From: Caprimulgus europaeus
Lineage: Eukaryota > Chordata > Aves > Caprimulgiformes > Caprimulgidae
Direction of reading: 5' to 3'
DNA length: 64,000 nucleotides
Assembly (NCBI GenBank): GCA_907165065.1
Contig: OU015538.1
Span: 16,941,165-17,005,164, forward strand
Shown here: piece by piece, positions 10,576-22,730 of the stretch
Layout of the letters: each line of letters opens with the position of its first letter
How positions within the stretch are numbered: position 1 is the stretch's first letter
Position numbers and translations under genes: made by a program
Notes under the pieces: generated by a model
Database searches by the model: none
What the model was told of the DNA's origin: nothing
What the model saw: only the letters and a program-made list of their open reading frames with translations

Positions 10576-13500
10576 CCCTTCCTTTACTCTCTTGACATTT
10601 TAGGAGTTTTTCTTTTTAAACAGTTTTAGAAATGTAGGAATGATACATGTAAAGACACTAGGTATTATAGCCAAGCCAGTGGGGTTAATTCATTTCAGCA
10701 TGTGCCTGTCATTTTGTGCAACTGAATGCTAAGCCCTCATTTTACAATTCATCTAAATGGATTTGTTCCCAGCTTCCTAGTAAATCCATTTTTTAAAAGT
10801 TCTGAGCACTCAGCAGTATTCTTGACAAGAATCAGGATGAAGCCAAGATATTTTGGGTTATACTGTGAGAAGTGAAAGAGAAAAAGCCAGTGGTTGAGTT
10901 GTCTCAGAGCAGTGCCAGCCATGAGCTTTCTCTCCCTTTTTTGCTTTTGCTTTTGTTGTCTTTTTTGTGTGTTGTCCCATGGAGTGTGGTGGTGGTGGTG
11001 TGTTGTTGTTCTGTCTTTAATCAGACCAAAAGTATTGTTGAAAATGAGGCAATGCACTTCAGTGCAAATGAGGTCATCTTCATGTCTGACAGGGCTGGGA
11101 GCTCTGAAATGAGACTGGGAACTACAATTTACAAATTGGCTACTAAAAGTTGTGCTTCCTGCAGAGTTTAGGGGGATGGCCTACTCATTTCTCACCTTCT
11201 TACCACCCTTTAATTTTCAGCACATGTTCACATATCTCTGTTTCTCTTCATCTGATGGAGGCTTAACTAGTCATATTAATCAACTGTTAAAAGATAAAAG
11301 CAGTTTGTACTTTACAGCGATAAGGGATGTGATCAAGGGAATTTATGCTGACCTTGCTCCTCTTGACAGTTGTTCCCAACCTGTATTTAAATGAAGTTTG
11401 CTTCTTTTGTCTCATTTCCCTAGAAGTGCTTGGGTGCCTGAAATAATGAATTGTTCAAATAGCAATTTTAACCTAGGTCTCAAAGCGTAAAGTTTCATGA
11501 CACCTTGGAGTTTATCTAACAGCTTGCTGCTTCCTACTGGGCTTCCTCTCTCTCATCCTGTAGTCCAGACACTCCTCCTGTTTCTCCTGTGCCAGCTCCA
11601 ATACTTGTCACTTTTTTTTTTTCTCCTGCTGAATTGTTATTTTGCTGGCAAAAAGCTGAACCACTTCTCTCAAGAGGTCAGATGAGCACATGGCCAGTGA
11701 AAGAGAAGCTGGGAACAGCAGGACTGCCCCTTTTGACATTAGCAGGCCCTTTGATCCTCTCAAATGTCTCGTGGGGGTTCACCACAAGGTGTATTTTGGC
11801 AAATACTGAAAGCTGCTGCCAACAGCAGTCCTGTCACCTGCTGCCCCAGGTAGCTCGTTCCTTCCCATGTGCCAGTCCTGGAGGCCCTCCTGTGGTCCCT
11901 TCTGAACTGAACTGGGGAACTGATGTAGTTTAACTAATGAGTTTAAAAATACAAGTAATTTTGCTGGAGTAGTTCTCCTACCTCTTTCACTGTAAGACTC
12001 AACAAATAGTTACTCTGGTGTCATAGCTCCTGGTGTACTTGGGGTTTCTGCTGACTGAGGGGCAGTTTCATGAGGTGTTTTCTTTACTACCACCTTGGCT
12101 CTGCTGATGTAGATGTTTGTGGAAATATTATGGATTATCAAAGGAAAAAAGTGACTTTTTAAAAATGTATGAGACAAATCTGATGTATTTTTAACTCAGT
12201 CAATTTCAGTTATTTGCTATAATGGTGAGAAGCAATGAGCTGCAGCCTAAGAGACAAGAAAATCTTAAGTAGCTTTGTAACTGAATAAGTAATCCACATA
12301 CAGAGTAAACTAAAGTAAAACTATAGTAAATTGAAGCATTATAATTTTAACCAGACATGAGAAAATCTACTTAAAGGTAGAGTATTCTGTACTATTAGAA
12401 AAATATTCCCCCAACTAAGAAGAAAATCCCAACAACTCCCAAGTCCTATTGCCTACTCACAGAACACATTTACTGCTTTTATGATTTTCCAACCAGTTCT
12501 ACCAAGTGAATTGGTCACATTAATGTAAGAAATAACTGTGATATTTGAAATTTTGGAAGCTTTCAAGTAAATCAGAGGATTGCAATATTTGACTTGTATC
12601 CAGTTTATTAGGATTTCTCCTATCCAGCAGTTAAACCCTCAATCTATTTAAGCAGCCCATTGCTGAAAGCACATACTTGTGAAAGGCGGTTAAGAGCTCT
12701 GTGCGCCATCGTGGTGCCCGTGGCTTCACCTCTTCTTGCAGATGTGGTAATGTTGTTACTAACTGGCAACCAAAACAGCTGATGTTGGCAGAAAAGAGTT
12801 TTTGAACTTGGCTAAATGGGATTTAACAAATTAAATTGAATCGGGTTATGTTGCAACTTAATTTTGTTTTGCATTTTAAAAGTTGTCCTGTAGTGATATT
12901 GAGACACAATGCACTATGATATTAATGCATTATCATATTAAGGCTTCTGAATGTATCTCTTAATTTTATAAAAACTGGGTAACAGCTTGATGGAGTGCAG
13001 GTTCTGCAGTTGCTACTGACTCTAAAATGCATTTAACTGTCTTTTTTTCAATTTGAGAGGATAAATTTCATTTATTTTATTTATCTTTATTTAATTTGGA
13101 AAATGAAACTAGTTGTACTTAAGCTCTTTGAATCTGTTCAGGAAAAAAAGTGTTCAACTGCATCACAAAAATTCTAGTTCCAAGTGTTTTTATCATAAGG
13201 TAAAGTTTTTGACATTTAGCAGTGCGTCATTTTGTAATTTTAAAGATATTTGGTATAAATCTACTCTTAAGTCACGTTTTTAATTAGCTAACTTTTATCC
13301 TGAATATTCCTTTATTTTGTCCTCCTCTGTTTTCCTAGTAAGACCTAAGGTGTTGATGTGAAAATGCCTTTTTTCCTTGGTTGAATTGCTTGAACGTGTT
13401 TGTTCCAGATTTGTTAAGTGCAGAGGGTCTACCCAACGATGTGCCTTCTGTCTAATTCTGTTCACAATGTTTGATGATCACAGTGACAAGTAACCTTCAA

Positions 13501-16284
13501 TAAAAACATAAAGAGGTTTTAGGCTTTAAAGAGGTTGTTCTAGTGATTTGCCTTTCTATACAGCTTTGAATTTGCTGCTTGTGCTACTCTTTGATGACCT
13601 TCGTTTAAATGAAATGAACCTGTATTTATAGATACCTCTTTTGATATATTGTAGCTTTCATTGTGAAATATAGAATAGAAGATGAACTGTAGAATCTGTT
13701 GCAAAACAATTTTTATAAGTTGGACTAGATATATATAAAGCATTCCTGCCTCCTTGGTTATCTGTGACTGCGTAGTGTAATATGTGCATCCTGGGTGTGT
13801 TTTTCAGAGAAGACAAAGACTTCTCCTCCCAGGTTGGTCACAGAACTCAACTGTGCATGGTGCAAAGAGTTTCTGTAGGAACTGGTTTAAGATTTAGGGA
13901 AAAAATATTTGAGTTGTCAATAGAGATGTAATGAGCCACCTGAAGCCTTAATGCTCAAACTGCTTACTTTACCAGTCAGGCTTGTAACTGCCAGGAAAAT
14001 GTTCTTTCAGCTATATTTATGTAGAGCATCCAGATGTCAGTTAGCTAAATCACAGTCATATATTCTCTAGAGAGATTTTTAGGTCTTGTTTCTAGTTAAA
14101 CGATACAGCAGGTGGTAATCAGAATTCAGATCAGATGTCAACTACAGCAGAAGTTTTCGTCATCTCTCTCCTCCCCCATTTTTGTGCATGTTTTTGTATG
14201 AGACCGACAGAGGAAAACATAAAGCTGTGTGATAACACTTTGATAGTTACAGTAAAATAGATTTTACTATAAGGAAAAAGAAGGAAATGCCAACCACATT
14301 TCTTAGCAGTTCATTTTGGTATTCTTATTTTGAAGAACTGACTCAATAACCTGTTTTAATAATTAATATATTGTGAAATCTAAACTGAAGAATTAGAAAA
14401 ATGGTATGTGTATAAAATATTTTAAATTCAATTAATTAAATTTGTTGTTCTGAATTTTATAGAGAAACAGCAAATTGAATATTTTCTGTCTCTTTCTCCT
14501 TCACTGGTACTACTTTTTCATTACAAGTGGATAGTTATGTGCTTTACCCTTAGTATTTTCTGAAGCCACCATTTGGCCACTATCTTTTTGAAATAGATAG
14601 TTTTTAATTTCATCATAACTAAATATGAAGATTTCATATGTTTGAAGTCTTTGTGGTTATTCAAAGTCTGTGAGTATGGTTTGATTGGGAATGTTTGGTG
14701 GTTTAATAAGTCGTAGGTTTTTCATTTCATTAGGTCTTTGATAGAAACATATTTCCCTTGTAAATCTTAGTTATCAGTTAAATTTATTCATGAGCCAGTT
14801 TTATATGAAAACTATATATATTTGTTGTTATTTTGCTTAATGACAGTCTGAAAACCACAGAATTATGCTTTTGTTGATACACAGCACTCGTCATTAATAA
14901 ATGCAAAATATTGATGTTGTCACAAAGACTTAAACATTATTATCACAACTCAAAGATAAGTTAAGGCATTACATCTGTTTAAAAAAGGCCTCGTACTGAG
15001 TTTCATACTGTACTGTTCATACTCGTGAAGTGCTGGACTGGACATCTTGCCAACCTTGTGTAGTCCATCATTTCACCCAGGTAAGGAAGACTTCCCTGTT
15101 TGTGGTTCTCCATGATGGTCGCTGGTATCTCCTGTCTCAAAGGCATTTGGATTTAGTTGGCAGCATGGCAGCTGGATCTCAGGCCAGCAGTAGGTTTTAG
15201 ACTGCTCTGAGAATTGGCCAGGCCAGGTAAAGAATATAATTTGCCCTACATTATTCAGGACAGCTGCATCTCAAATACAGACTATTTTATTCTTGCATAA
15301 GCTAATCAAGATTTTTATACTTTTCAAGTATTGTCAGTGGTGTAAAGGAAGCAGAAATGCTCCCTGGGCTGCATTACTGCTGGGAATCAAATTTCTTCTC
15401 TGATCATTGCCTAAAAATCTTCTTTTTTTTTAATCTGAAGTCTTGTGTCCTTTAGTGGATTACTCTGCTTTGCATGACCACCTACAGGCAAGAGTAGCCA
15501 ATGAGGATGCAGTTAAATAAGAAACTGGAGTCTTGCTATTTGGAAAAAGAAAAAAAAAAAAAAGGCAGAAAATGGAATGTACTTATTTCCAAACTTCTAG
15601 ACCAGTTTTGTTTCTGGTGCATATGTCGTGCTGACTGTGAGCCCCAAGCAACAAAAGAACACTTTGTTTCAAAAGAAGGAGGCTAAGGGTGTGCTCATTA
15701 GATGCAATGCATGCATTCCAGGGGAAAAAAAACCAACAACAACTTTTTTTTTTTTTTTTAAAGGTAGTGCATAACTTAGGGCTGTCCCTTGATGGCAGTA
15801 ACTTTTGAACTGAAAATTTATATACATTCCACGTGCTTATTTTCCTCTGCAGTTCATGAATAAATGAACTGGTAGTGCAACAACAATATTATAGCTCAGT
15901 GTACTGCAGTTTTTGTCGACTGTCAAGTAGATGGTTTATACCATACCGGCGTGGTGTGTAAGCTGTTTCGGTGTCTTGGTCACCTGAAGATGAATACTGA
16001 TAAGCCTCAAATGTTATTGCAGTCAATTTTGTATAATTTTCTCATTTGACAGATCTATTAATTTTTAGGAGAAAGGAAAGAAAGGGAATAGTACTGCTGC
16101 CTGATTTTGCCTTATTCTCTCTCCTTGATCCTGTTACCGTCACACTACTGTGGCTTATTTTTCGTTGATATAATAGTAGAGCCTCCAGCTGGAATGTGTG
16201 CTACTCCTCAGAAGACTCTGAGCCCAGCACAGCAGTTCAGCCAGTTTTCAATCCATTTCACTGTCTACTTCTTTGGTTCATGCC
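10576..16284. other. Non-coding DNA
   Basis: No gene recognised. Small simple repeats: a G/T-rich (TGG)n stretch at about 10986-11010, A-rich tracts near 15548-15563 and a T14-15 tract near 15745-15760. A slightly GC-richer patch at about 11690-11920 has no recognisable content. A CACCCAG/GTAAGG donor-like string at 15074-15086 has no convincing partner acceptor. Confidence 0.5.
15745..15760. repeat. Poly(T) tract
   Basis: A run of about 15 T, preceded by an A-rich GGGGAAAAAAAACC stretch. No polyadenylation signal is placed to make it the tail of a minus-strand retrocopy. Confidence 0.85.
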
Positions 16285-16525
16285 TTGTCAGTTTGTCTAT
16301 GAGGATATTATGAGAGACAGCATTGGAAGCCTTATTGAAGTCAAGATACACATCATCACTGCTCTCATATAATCCACTGAGCCTGTCTTCTCATGGGAGA
16401 CAGCTATCAGATTAAGCAGCATCTCCCCTTTGTAAATCCATGCTGACTACTCCCAGTCATCATCGTGTTTTTATTCCCAGTGCTCCAATTGTATGTCTAA
16501 GTAAATATTATCATAAATCTTCACC
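16285..16525 (-). mobile_element. CR1 LINE ORF2 fragment (reverse transcriptase core)
   Basis: Read on the minus strand, the sequence encodes DDVYLDFNKASNAVSHNIL followed by IDKL. This matches the CR1-type reverse transcriptase block around motif A (YLDF..A...VSHN.L). The LDF aspartate is kept, while the usual AFD has become ASN. Upstream on the minus strand (higher coordinates, to about 16525) it continues into the preceding CR1 block, including the reverse complement of AATCCATGCTGACTACTCCC. It is about 240 bp, internal to the element, with no 3' tail, so it is an old broken copy. Confidence 0.88.
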
Positions 16526-16879
16526 TTCAAATGTTATTTTTAACAAACTTTATTGTCACACCAGTGTAAATACATGTATTTCCAATATTTGAAACAAATT
16601 GTCATGGTTAGGTGTGTGTTTGATTCTCTCTGTCTAGTTCACATAGAGAACTAGAACTTTCCATAAAGTAAAAAACCACATTTCTTTTCGTGAAGTATCA
16701 GAGCTAATGTAGCAGAGTTTTTTTTTTCTAGTGTTGAAAGAACAGAAAAAATAACATTTTTCACTGTTTATAAAGGTTGTTATTTAAGTGTGTTAATTGG
16801 CCATTTCCACTCTATTTATTATTAACAGCCTGACAAGTTTAGAAAAACTTTTCAGGATCTGTAACAGTAGCTGTTTCTG

Positions 16880-16925
16880 AGTTTTGCTAATTAATGGTGT
16901 CCAATGCATTAATTATTTATTTTCA
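16880..16925. promoter_or_regulatory. Possible homeodomain-site cluster
   Basis: GCTAATTAATGG and GCATTAATTATTTA lie about 20 bp apart, giving two to three TAATTA/TTAATT cores. Such cores are common in AT-rich DNA, so this is a lead, not a site call. Confidence 0.15.
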
Positions 16926-19900
16926 AGCATGTTTAAAATGCCCCAAGGATTTCTTGTTGAAAAGTGGGATAATTCGTGCTGCCCAAAACTAATGTGAAAA
17001 TGTTACAAAACCGAAGATAGCCAGAAGCAAGCTATTTGAAAAGGCCTGCAAATCTCAAGTGTGAGCGAACTTTAGTGCTTCCATGTATTGCTTGGTGCTG
17101 CTGCCTTATTTATATAATTGTCTGTATTAAGGGAATCTGTATTCGGGGGGTTTTTCCCTCTAATGAAATACTGATTAGTGGGTATTTAATGAGTTTTTGT
17201 ACTTCTATCAACAAAACAAAAGGAATTTGTAGTCATATTTTCATACATTGTGACTCAGAAATGCATGAAACTTTGTTGTAGAAGACTCATTGGTAGAGGT
17301 AAAATTTTCAAAATACAATTCTCACAAAGCCCATGTCTTTTATCTGAAGCAGAAAATACACTTAAGACTGTACTCAGAAATGCGCTGAGGAGAATGCCTG
17401 TAGTAGAGCTATGTAAGGAAAAAAAGGATTTGAATATTACTGAGTGTTTAGTCTAGGCCAATACGCTGTGTGAGAACACTTGCAGCCACAATGAAGATCA
17501 AAGATTGTATCATCAGAGGTGTTTCAGTGACAAATATTAGAAAGATTGTCAAAACCTGATGATGGCTTCATGCTAGTAAATGTCTTTTGAAGCAATTGGC
17601 CAGACTGGTCAACAGACATAAAAGGTGGCTTTCATTCTCCAAAGCAGAAGGGAGTGGGTCCTGCCCCATCTTGTTAGAGGGGATAGGAGTTTTCTGTCAT
17701 GTGGTGACAATAAAAAATGAAACAAAATACAATAGACATTTCAACCTTAATTGAGAAGTTTTATAAGATTATTTTGAAAAATGGATGAGTTTTTATGGAA
17801 AACAATACGTGGATTTACAGCAAATTATTGTGTGCAAATATGTTAATTTCAGGAAGTTCATGTCCTTTCTTATCACAGGGTAAGAACTTGCTAAGATAAA
17901 ATGTTATGCTCATTTATTGGATATATGCATCTCCATTTTTTTATTGGAAAATGGGAATTTTTGAGCTTATAGACTTCTGCTTTTTGTAGAATAGTGGTAG
18001 ATGATGAAGCTCATAAACTACAAATTGCTTCTTACTTTAGGACTCTAGCATCTATACCCTGTGTCTAGGAATAGATCCTTGTGTTAAGTTCATCAAGCAT
18101 TCAGGTGTCAAGTCTGGCAACAGGAAAGAAATATCACTTGGACTGCATATATTGTCAGCTCAGACATCCTTTTCAAAACCTGAAGTCCAGTCTGAATACA
18201 GATATATCAATTCTGTGTCCCATTCCTGCAAACTAGTGTTCAAGAGATTTACTTTTGTCCCTGTGTAAACTCTGTCAAATGTGCATGTTTAGAAAACTCC
18301 TAAATTACTGTAAAATTGAATTTCACCTTTTGCTTAGCTGTAGTCAATTGATTTATAGAGGTTTCAAAACGTAGATAATCAGTTTTCAGGGCTCTGAGAA
18401 AGTTTCTAATGCATTGATTGTTGGTGAACCTGATCCATTTGCAGTGTTTGCATTGAATATGTCTCTATTACTATAATATTCTAATTTTTTTTTTAAATAA
18501 TGATCATTTAAACTTTCTCTTAATGCAGTTCCAATGGAATGAGGATATAAAATTCTCTACAGAAATAAGATTTTTTCTTTTTCTCTCTGCTTTAAACCTG
18601 CTTTTCAGAGGGTTTTGGAAATCCATGCAATGTGTTTGTAAGGACATAGGCATTCAGTTTTACCATGCTTTCTGGAGAGCAATCAGTGCAGATTTTTATC
18701 TTTTGATTGCTTCAAATACGTTTCTATCTCTCTCTTTGGGGAAAAACGATGATCTACTATTTAGTCAAACCTGTCTTATAAAAGTTTTCCTGAAAGTCCT
18801 CAAACACTTTTGTTTCTCTTAAAGCAATTATCCTCCACCTTGGATTTTCCATCTTTCTGATACTGCGTTTGGAAACTACTACATACCTTTTTACTTCATA
18901 CTTTTTTAATTACATGTGTCCAAACTTACTCACTTCCTTTGTCCTTGAATATCTTTATTGGTTCTTTGAACTCTCTCTAGTGAGTTTACTTGCTGGTATT
19001 GAAGCAGAGCACAAGCAAAAAACTTATTCTGTAAAATTTAACAAACAAGATAAAGAGATTATGACTTTTGATGGATACTTCTGACATTGTAATTTGATAG
19101 TGCAATCACTATATTTTTGTCTAGCTTCTCATCCAAGCCAGCCAGCCTGAATATTCTGAACTGCCCAAGGACTCATTTTATCCTACAAATGTTTATGCAA
19201 ATGTGTTCTGTACAAGTTAACATATTACATAAACTGAGTTTTATTCTCAAGCTTAGCATTTCATTTTATCAGTCTGTCATTAAAAATAGCCAGTTGCAAA
19301 TTAGCAGTGCTAGCTGACTCTCTTTAATCAATTTCCTCAGCAATTGTGAGGTTTGGAATTGCTTTCAGAAGCATTTAATAATGCCTGTGTTACGTTTATA
19401 TGGTATCTCAGGACAAAGGAGTTAATCATGACACAGAATCTAAACTGCAGATTGACAGAAATAAATCAGATGAGGGAGAAGAATTCCCACCAATATTATT
19501 TCACAAATGGTGCCATCTAATTGCCTTCCGTGTGTTCACCAGGACTGCTCTGAATCTTGTTTCTGAATGATTGATTGCTCAGCTCAGCTGTTAAACTGGA
19601 TTTGCAGTTTATCGAAGGCTGTTGTGAAGTGAGTAAGCCTTGAAAATGAGTTGAACGGCGTAATACATTACTGTTGGCTGCTGTGTTGGGTAATGCTGCG
19701 CATCTAGCCCTCTGACATTATCACAGACATTATAATCTTCTATTACTGCAGGGGAATGGCCTGCTATCAGTAATGTCTTCAGTCCTTGAAAGATTCAATA
19801 TCAAAAGCCATTTACTTCTGTAGGATTGTAAGTTTGTTCTATGGATTCCTATTGCCTTGTAAAGACATGTACGAGTTGTTTGGCCACTGTACTCAGCTGG

Positions 19901-20520
19901 AGCATCTTGAGTAGCTGCTACTATGTATGTGCAGCATTTAGGTTTGACATTCTAAATGCTGTTGGCCCCATACATAATCTTTGTGTGCTTATATAGAATG
20001 ACTTACTGTATCATTTGCTTTTTCCCTCTCTGCCTCTACAACAGTGATAAACCTGTCTCGCTATTATCCAAAGGTCTCCAAGGGCAGGCAGTAAGTTCCA
20101 GAGCACAAAGCACATCCCTGGTCTTCAGTTGTACACTCATGAAAAAAAGTACTGGACAGTACTATGGAACCACAACCACAAACCAGAGTGGTGGTGAAGT
20201 TTGAAAAGTTAAGGGTTTGGTTTAGAGTGTACCACTATTTAAACACTGGAGAAAGGGACAAAGTTTTTCTGATTTTTCATGATCATTCAAACTGACTGAG
20301 AAATTAACTCTAAAATAAGCTGTCTTGCTTTTCAGTCTAGGATTAGCTTGATGAAAAGTATTGCTGGGTTTCACATGGCTTGTTTCAGGTATTTCTCAAG
20401 TAAGAATATTCTGTTTGAGTGAAATATCAACTGAACAGAGCTCCAATCACAGATCTGAGCTGTGATATATACACAGTATATTTGAGTCCAAATGGAAAGG
20501 TTTTAATATATGTGATTTAA

Positions 20521-20536
20521 TATACATATATATATT
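20521..20536. repeat. Short (AT)n-rich repeat
   Basis: Alternating TATACATATATATAT. Ordinary simple repeat. Confidence 0.75.
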
Positions 20537-21414
20537 TATGAAGAGACAGTGTTGTTTTACACTAGAAGTCAAATGTTGTCCAATCTCTCAGGAATTTGCT
20601 CTGTCCAGCATTTACCTGTGTTCTTATGGCTGTTTGTAGTGCTTGCTGTGGGCTTACATGTCTTACTATGGATAAAGTATTATTCAATGTCTTTTTAGGT
20701 CACTTCCACAGAAGAGCAGCACAGGCATGTAGTGTGGACTATATGCACTGGCAGCTTGCCCAGCAACAAAACCAAAATACCAATTGGGAAGCAGAAATGC
20801 AGGTGGGGAATACTATGGGCACTCATTAATTTTGCAGATCAAATGGGAGGTTTTGATTTCAAGAGTAATTTTTTCTTTTTCTTGAATATCCTGGGATTCT
20901 GCTTACTTTAGTTTGGAACTATCTTGTTAAAATATTTTCTGCATGATTCTACATTAAATTTTAAATGACTTTTCTTCCTGTAGTCATTGCTTATGGGCAT
21001 AATTTTAAGAAGCTGATTAATTTCTTCATCTTTTGTACATAAATCAATAATGGACACTAGGAAGATTAATGTTTGTAAAAGAAAAAATGATACAACAGTA
21101 ATAAATCTTTTGTGGGAGTCATATGTCTTCTTTGGTTACCAGTACAGAAATGATCAAGTAAAATCTAGTGCATAATAAAGATTACCTGTTGGTCATGGGG
21201 CATAACCCAGCAATGGTGGAAGAGGCAGGTGTGGTCTTTTTGCTGACATTGAATGGCCCCAGTTCTGTGGAAGACTCTTGACCTTCCTTCCTCAGCATCA
21301 CATTCAGGATGTGACCTTGACAAATTCACACAAGACTTTAAAAAACTCTGTAGAAGTAAAATAACTTTCACTTTTCCATTGCCTTTTTTATTGACAAAAC
21401 CACATAAAATTATT

Positions 21415-21428
21415 AAAAAAAAAAAAAA
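21415..21428. repeat. Poly(A) tract
   Basis: Fourteen A bases preceded by CATAAAATTATT. There is no AATAAA at the right distance, so there is no support for a retrocopy tail. Confidence 0.85.
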
Positions 21429-22701
21429 GCTAAAAGCCTCTGAAGTAATATTTTGAGGAAATTGTCCCTTTCCTATTCTTTATCATAATTGACAGGCCAT
21501 AGAAACTCATCTCCCAGATGTTTCATGAAAAATGTTTTGCCAGGATGGCTGAGCAGGCTACACTGAAACCAAGTCCCAGCTGACATGTGAATAATCTCCA
21601 CCCTGGACAATTTGGAGCTGTAGTGAAAGTGTCGTCTGATAACAGATGGGTGAGTCCATGCCACAGCAGCTGAGGGAGTTGCAAGAAATGTCATGTGGCT
21701 GGATTTTTTTCCTTTTTTTTCCAAAGCCTCTGTTTTGTTTCCTTGCCACAGAAACCTATTCCCCTAGCTTTCAAAGTAAGAAAGAAATTTTATTGTCTCC
21801 TTAATCTCAAAGTCCTTTTCCACCAGTAGTACCTAGAGAGCAAGGGGACAAGATCTATGCTGAGACGCGGCAAAGCAGTTTTTCTTTCACTCAAGAGCTT
21901 TTATTTACAAAGCAAAACATCCATCATACGGGTAATTTTTACTCCAGTGGTTCTGGCTCCCTCCTTCTAAATAGGTAACAATGTCAGCTAAACCCAGCTG
22001 CACAGAACAATTCACATCCTCCTTCCAAGGTCCTACTTTTGTATCACTCTTTCAGGGGTCACAGAGAAGATTGTTCTTTGGCCATAGATTTCCATATGAA
22101 AAAAATACAGATACTATGGACTACGAAGCTTGATTTTTATCCTTCAATTTCCCCTTTGCAACGTATCTCTATAGGCTCTCTTAAGGGGTTATTCTGACAA
22201 ACATTTAAGAGATGACCAAAAAAAAAAGGCAAAAAAAGAAATAAGAAGTCAAAACAAAGGCACTCATGAGATAATTGTATCTGGAGTTGGGACTCCCTAT
22301 GGCATATTACAGATTCTCAACCAGCCTTCCTAAAATTATCACCAAAGGGAGATTGTTCTATTCTGAACTGAAAAAAAAAAAACCCAGAAAAAGCCGTAAT
22401 AGTTTGAGTTTCAGAAGTCAAACTCTTCAACTCTTCCTGAGCTGATACATACACGTGGGATTGAGCCAGTGTGGCAATTTATGAGCTAGAAGGTGAGCTC
22501 TTCAGTGCCTCTTGTTTATAGCAGCCTGCCATAGGGAAGTGCAGGAGTGGTAGGCTTCTGGCAAGAAGAGGACAAAGTGTGGATATTTCAAGCTAATTCC
22601 TGGGAGCATGGCCTAAATTGTCCCATGAGCAACTCCGAGATAGCTGTGAGGGTGCTCAAAATTTGGCTTAAGTAAAATCTAAATTGGATTTTTTTAGCAG
22701 A

Positions 22702-22730
22702 TTTTTTTTTGGGGGGGGGGGGGGGGGGGG
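22702..22730. repeat. T9G20 homopolymer block
   Basis: Nine T bases (22702-22710) pass straight into twenty G bases (22711-22730), then CGATGG. A perfect 20-base G homopolymer is rare in vertebrate DNA and can form a G-quadruplex. Long G runs are also prone to sequencing and assembly error, so the true length is uncertain. Confidence 0.95.

Larger units (their letters stand above)
16526..22701. other. Non-coding DNA
   Basis: No gene recognised. Three plus-strand frames (18523-18822, 18869-19084, 19117-19317) follow one another but are not in a consistent frame. Homeodomain-type cores cluster at about 16886-16920. Simple repeats: (AT)n at 20521-20536 and A14 at 21415-21428. The strip from about 22440 to 22700 is mildly GC-richer. 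Confidence 0.5.

Noticed and set aside
13716-13735. AGTTGGACTAGAT, resembling the forward CR1 3' region
   Set aside because: Only about a dozen bases match and the flanks show no other CR1 block.
15060-15090. CACCCAG/GTAAGG donor-like string
   Set aside because: No convincing acceptor or open frame upstream. Single donor matches are frequent.
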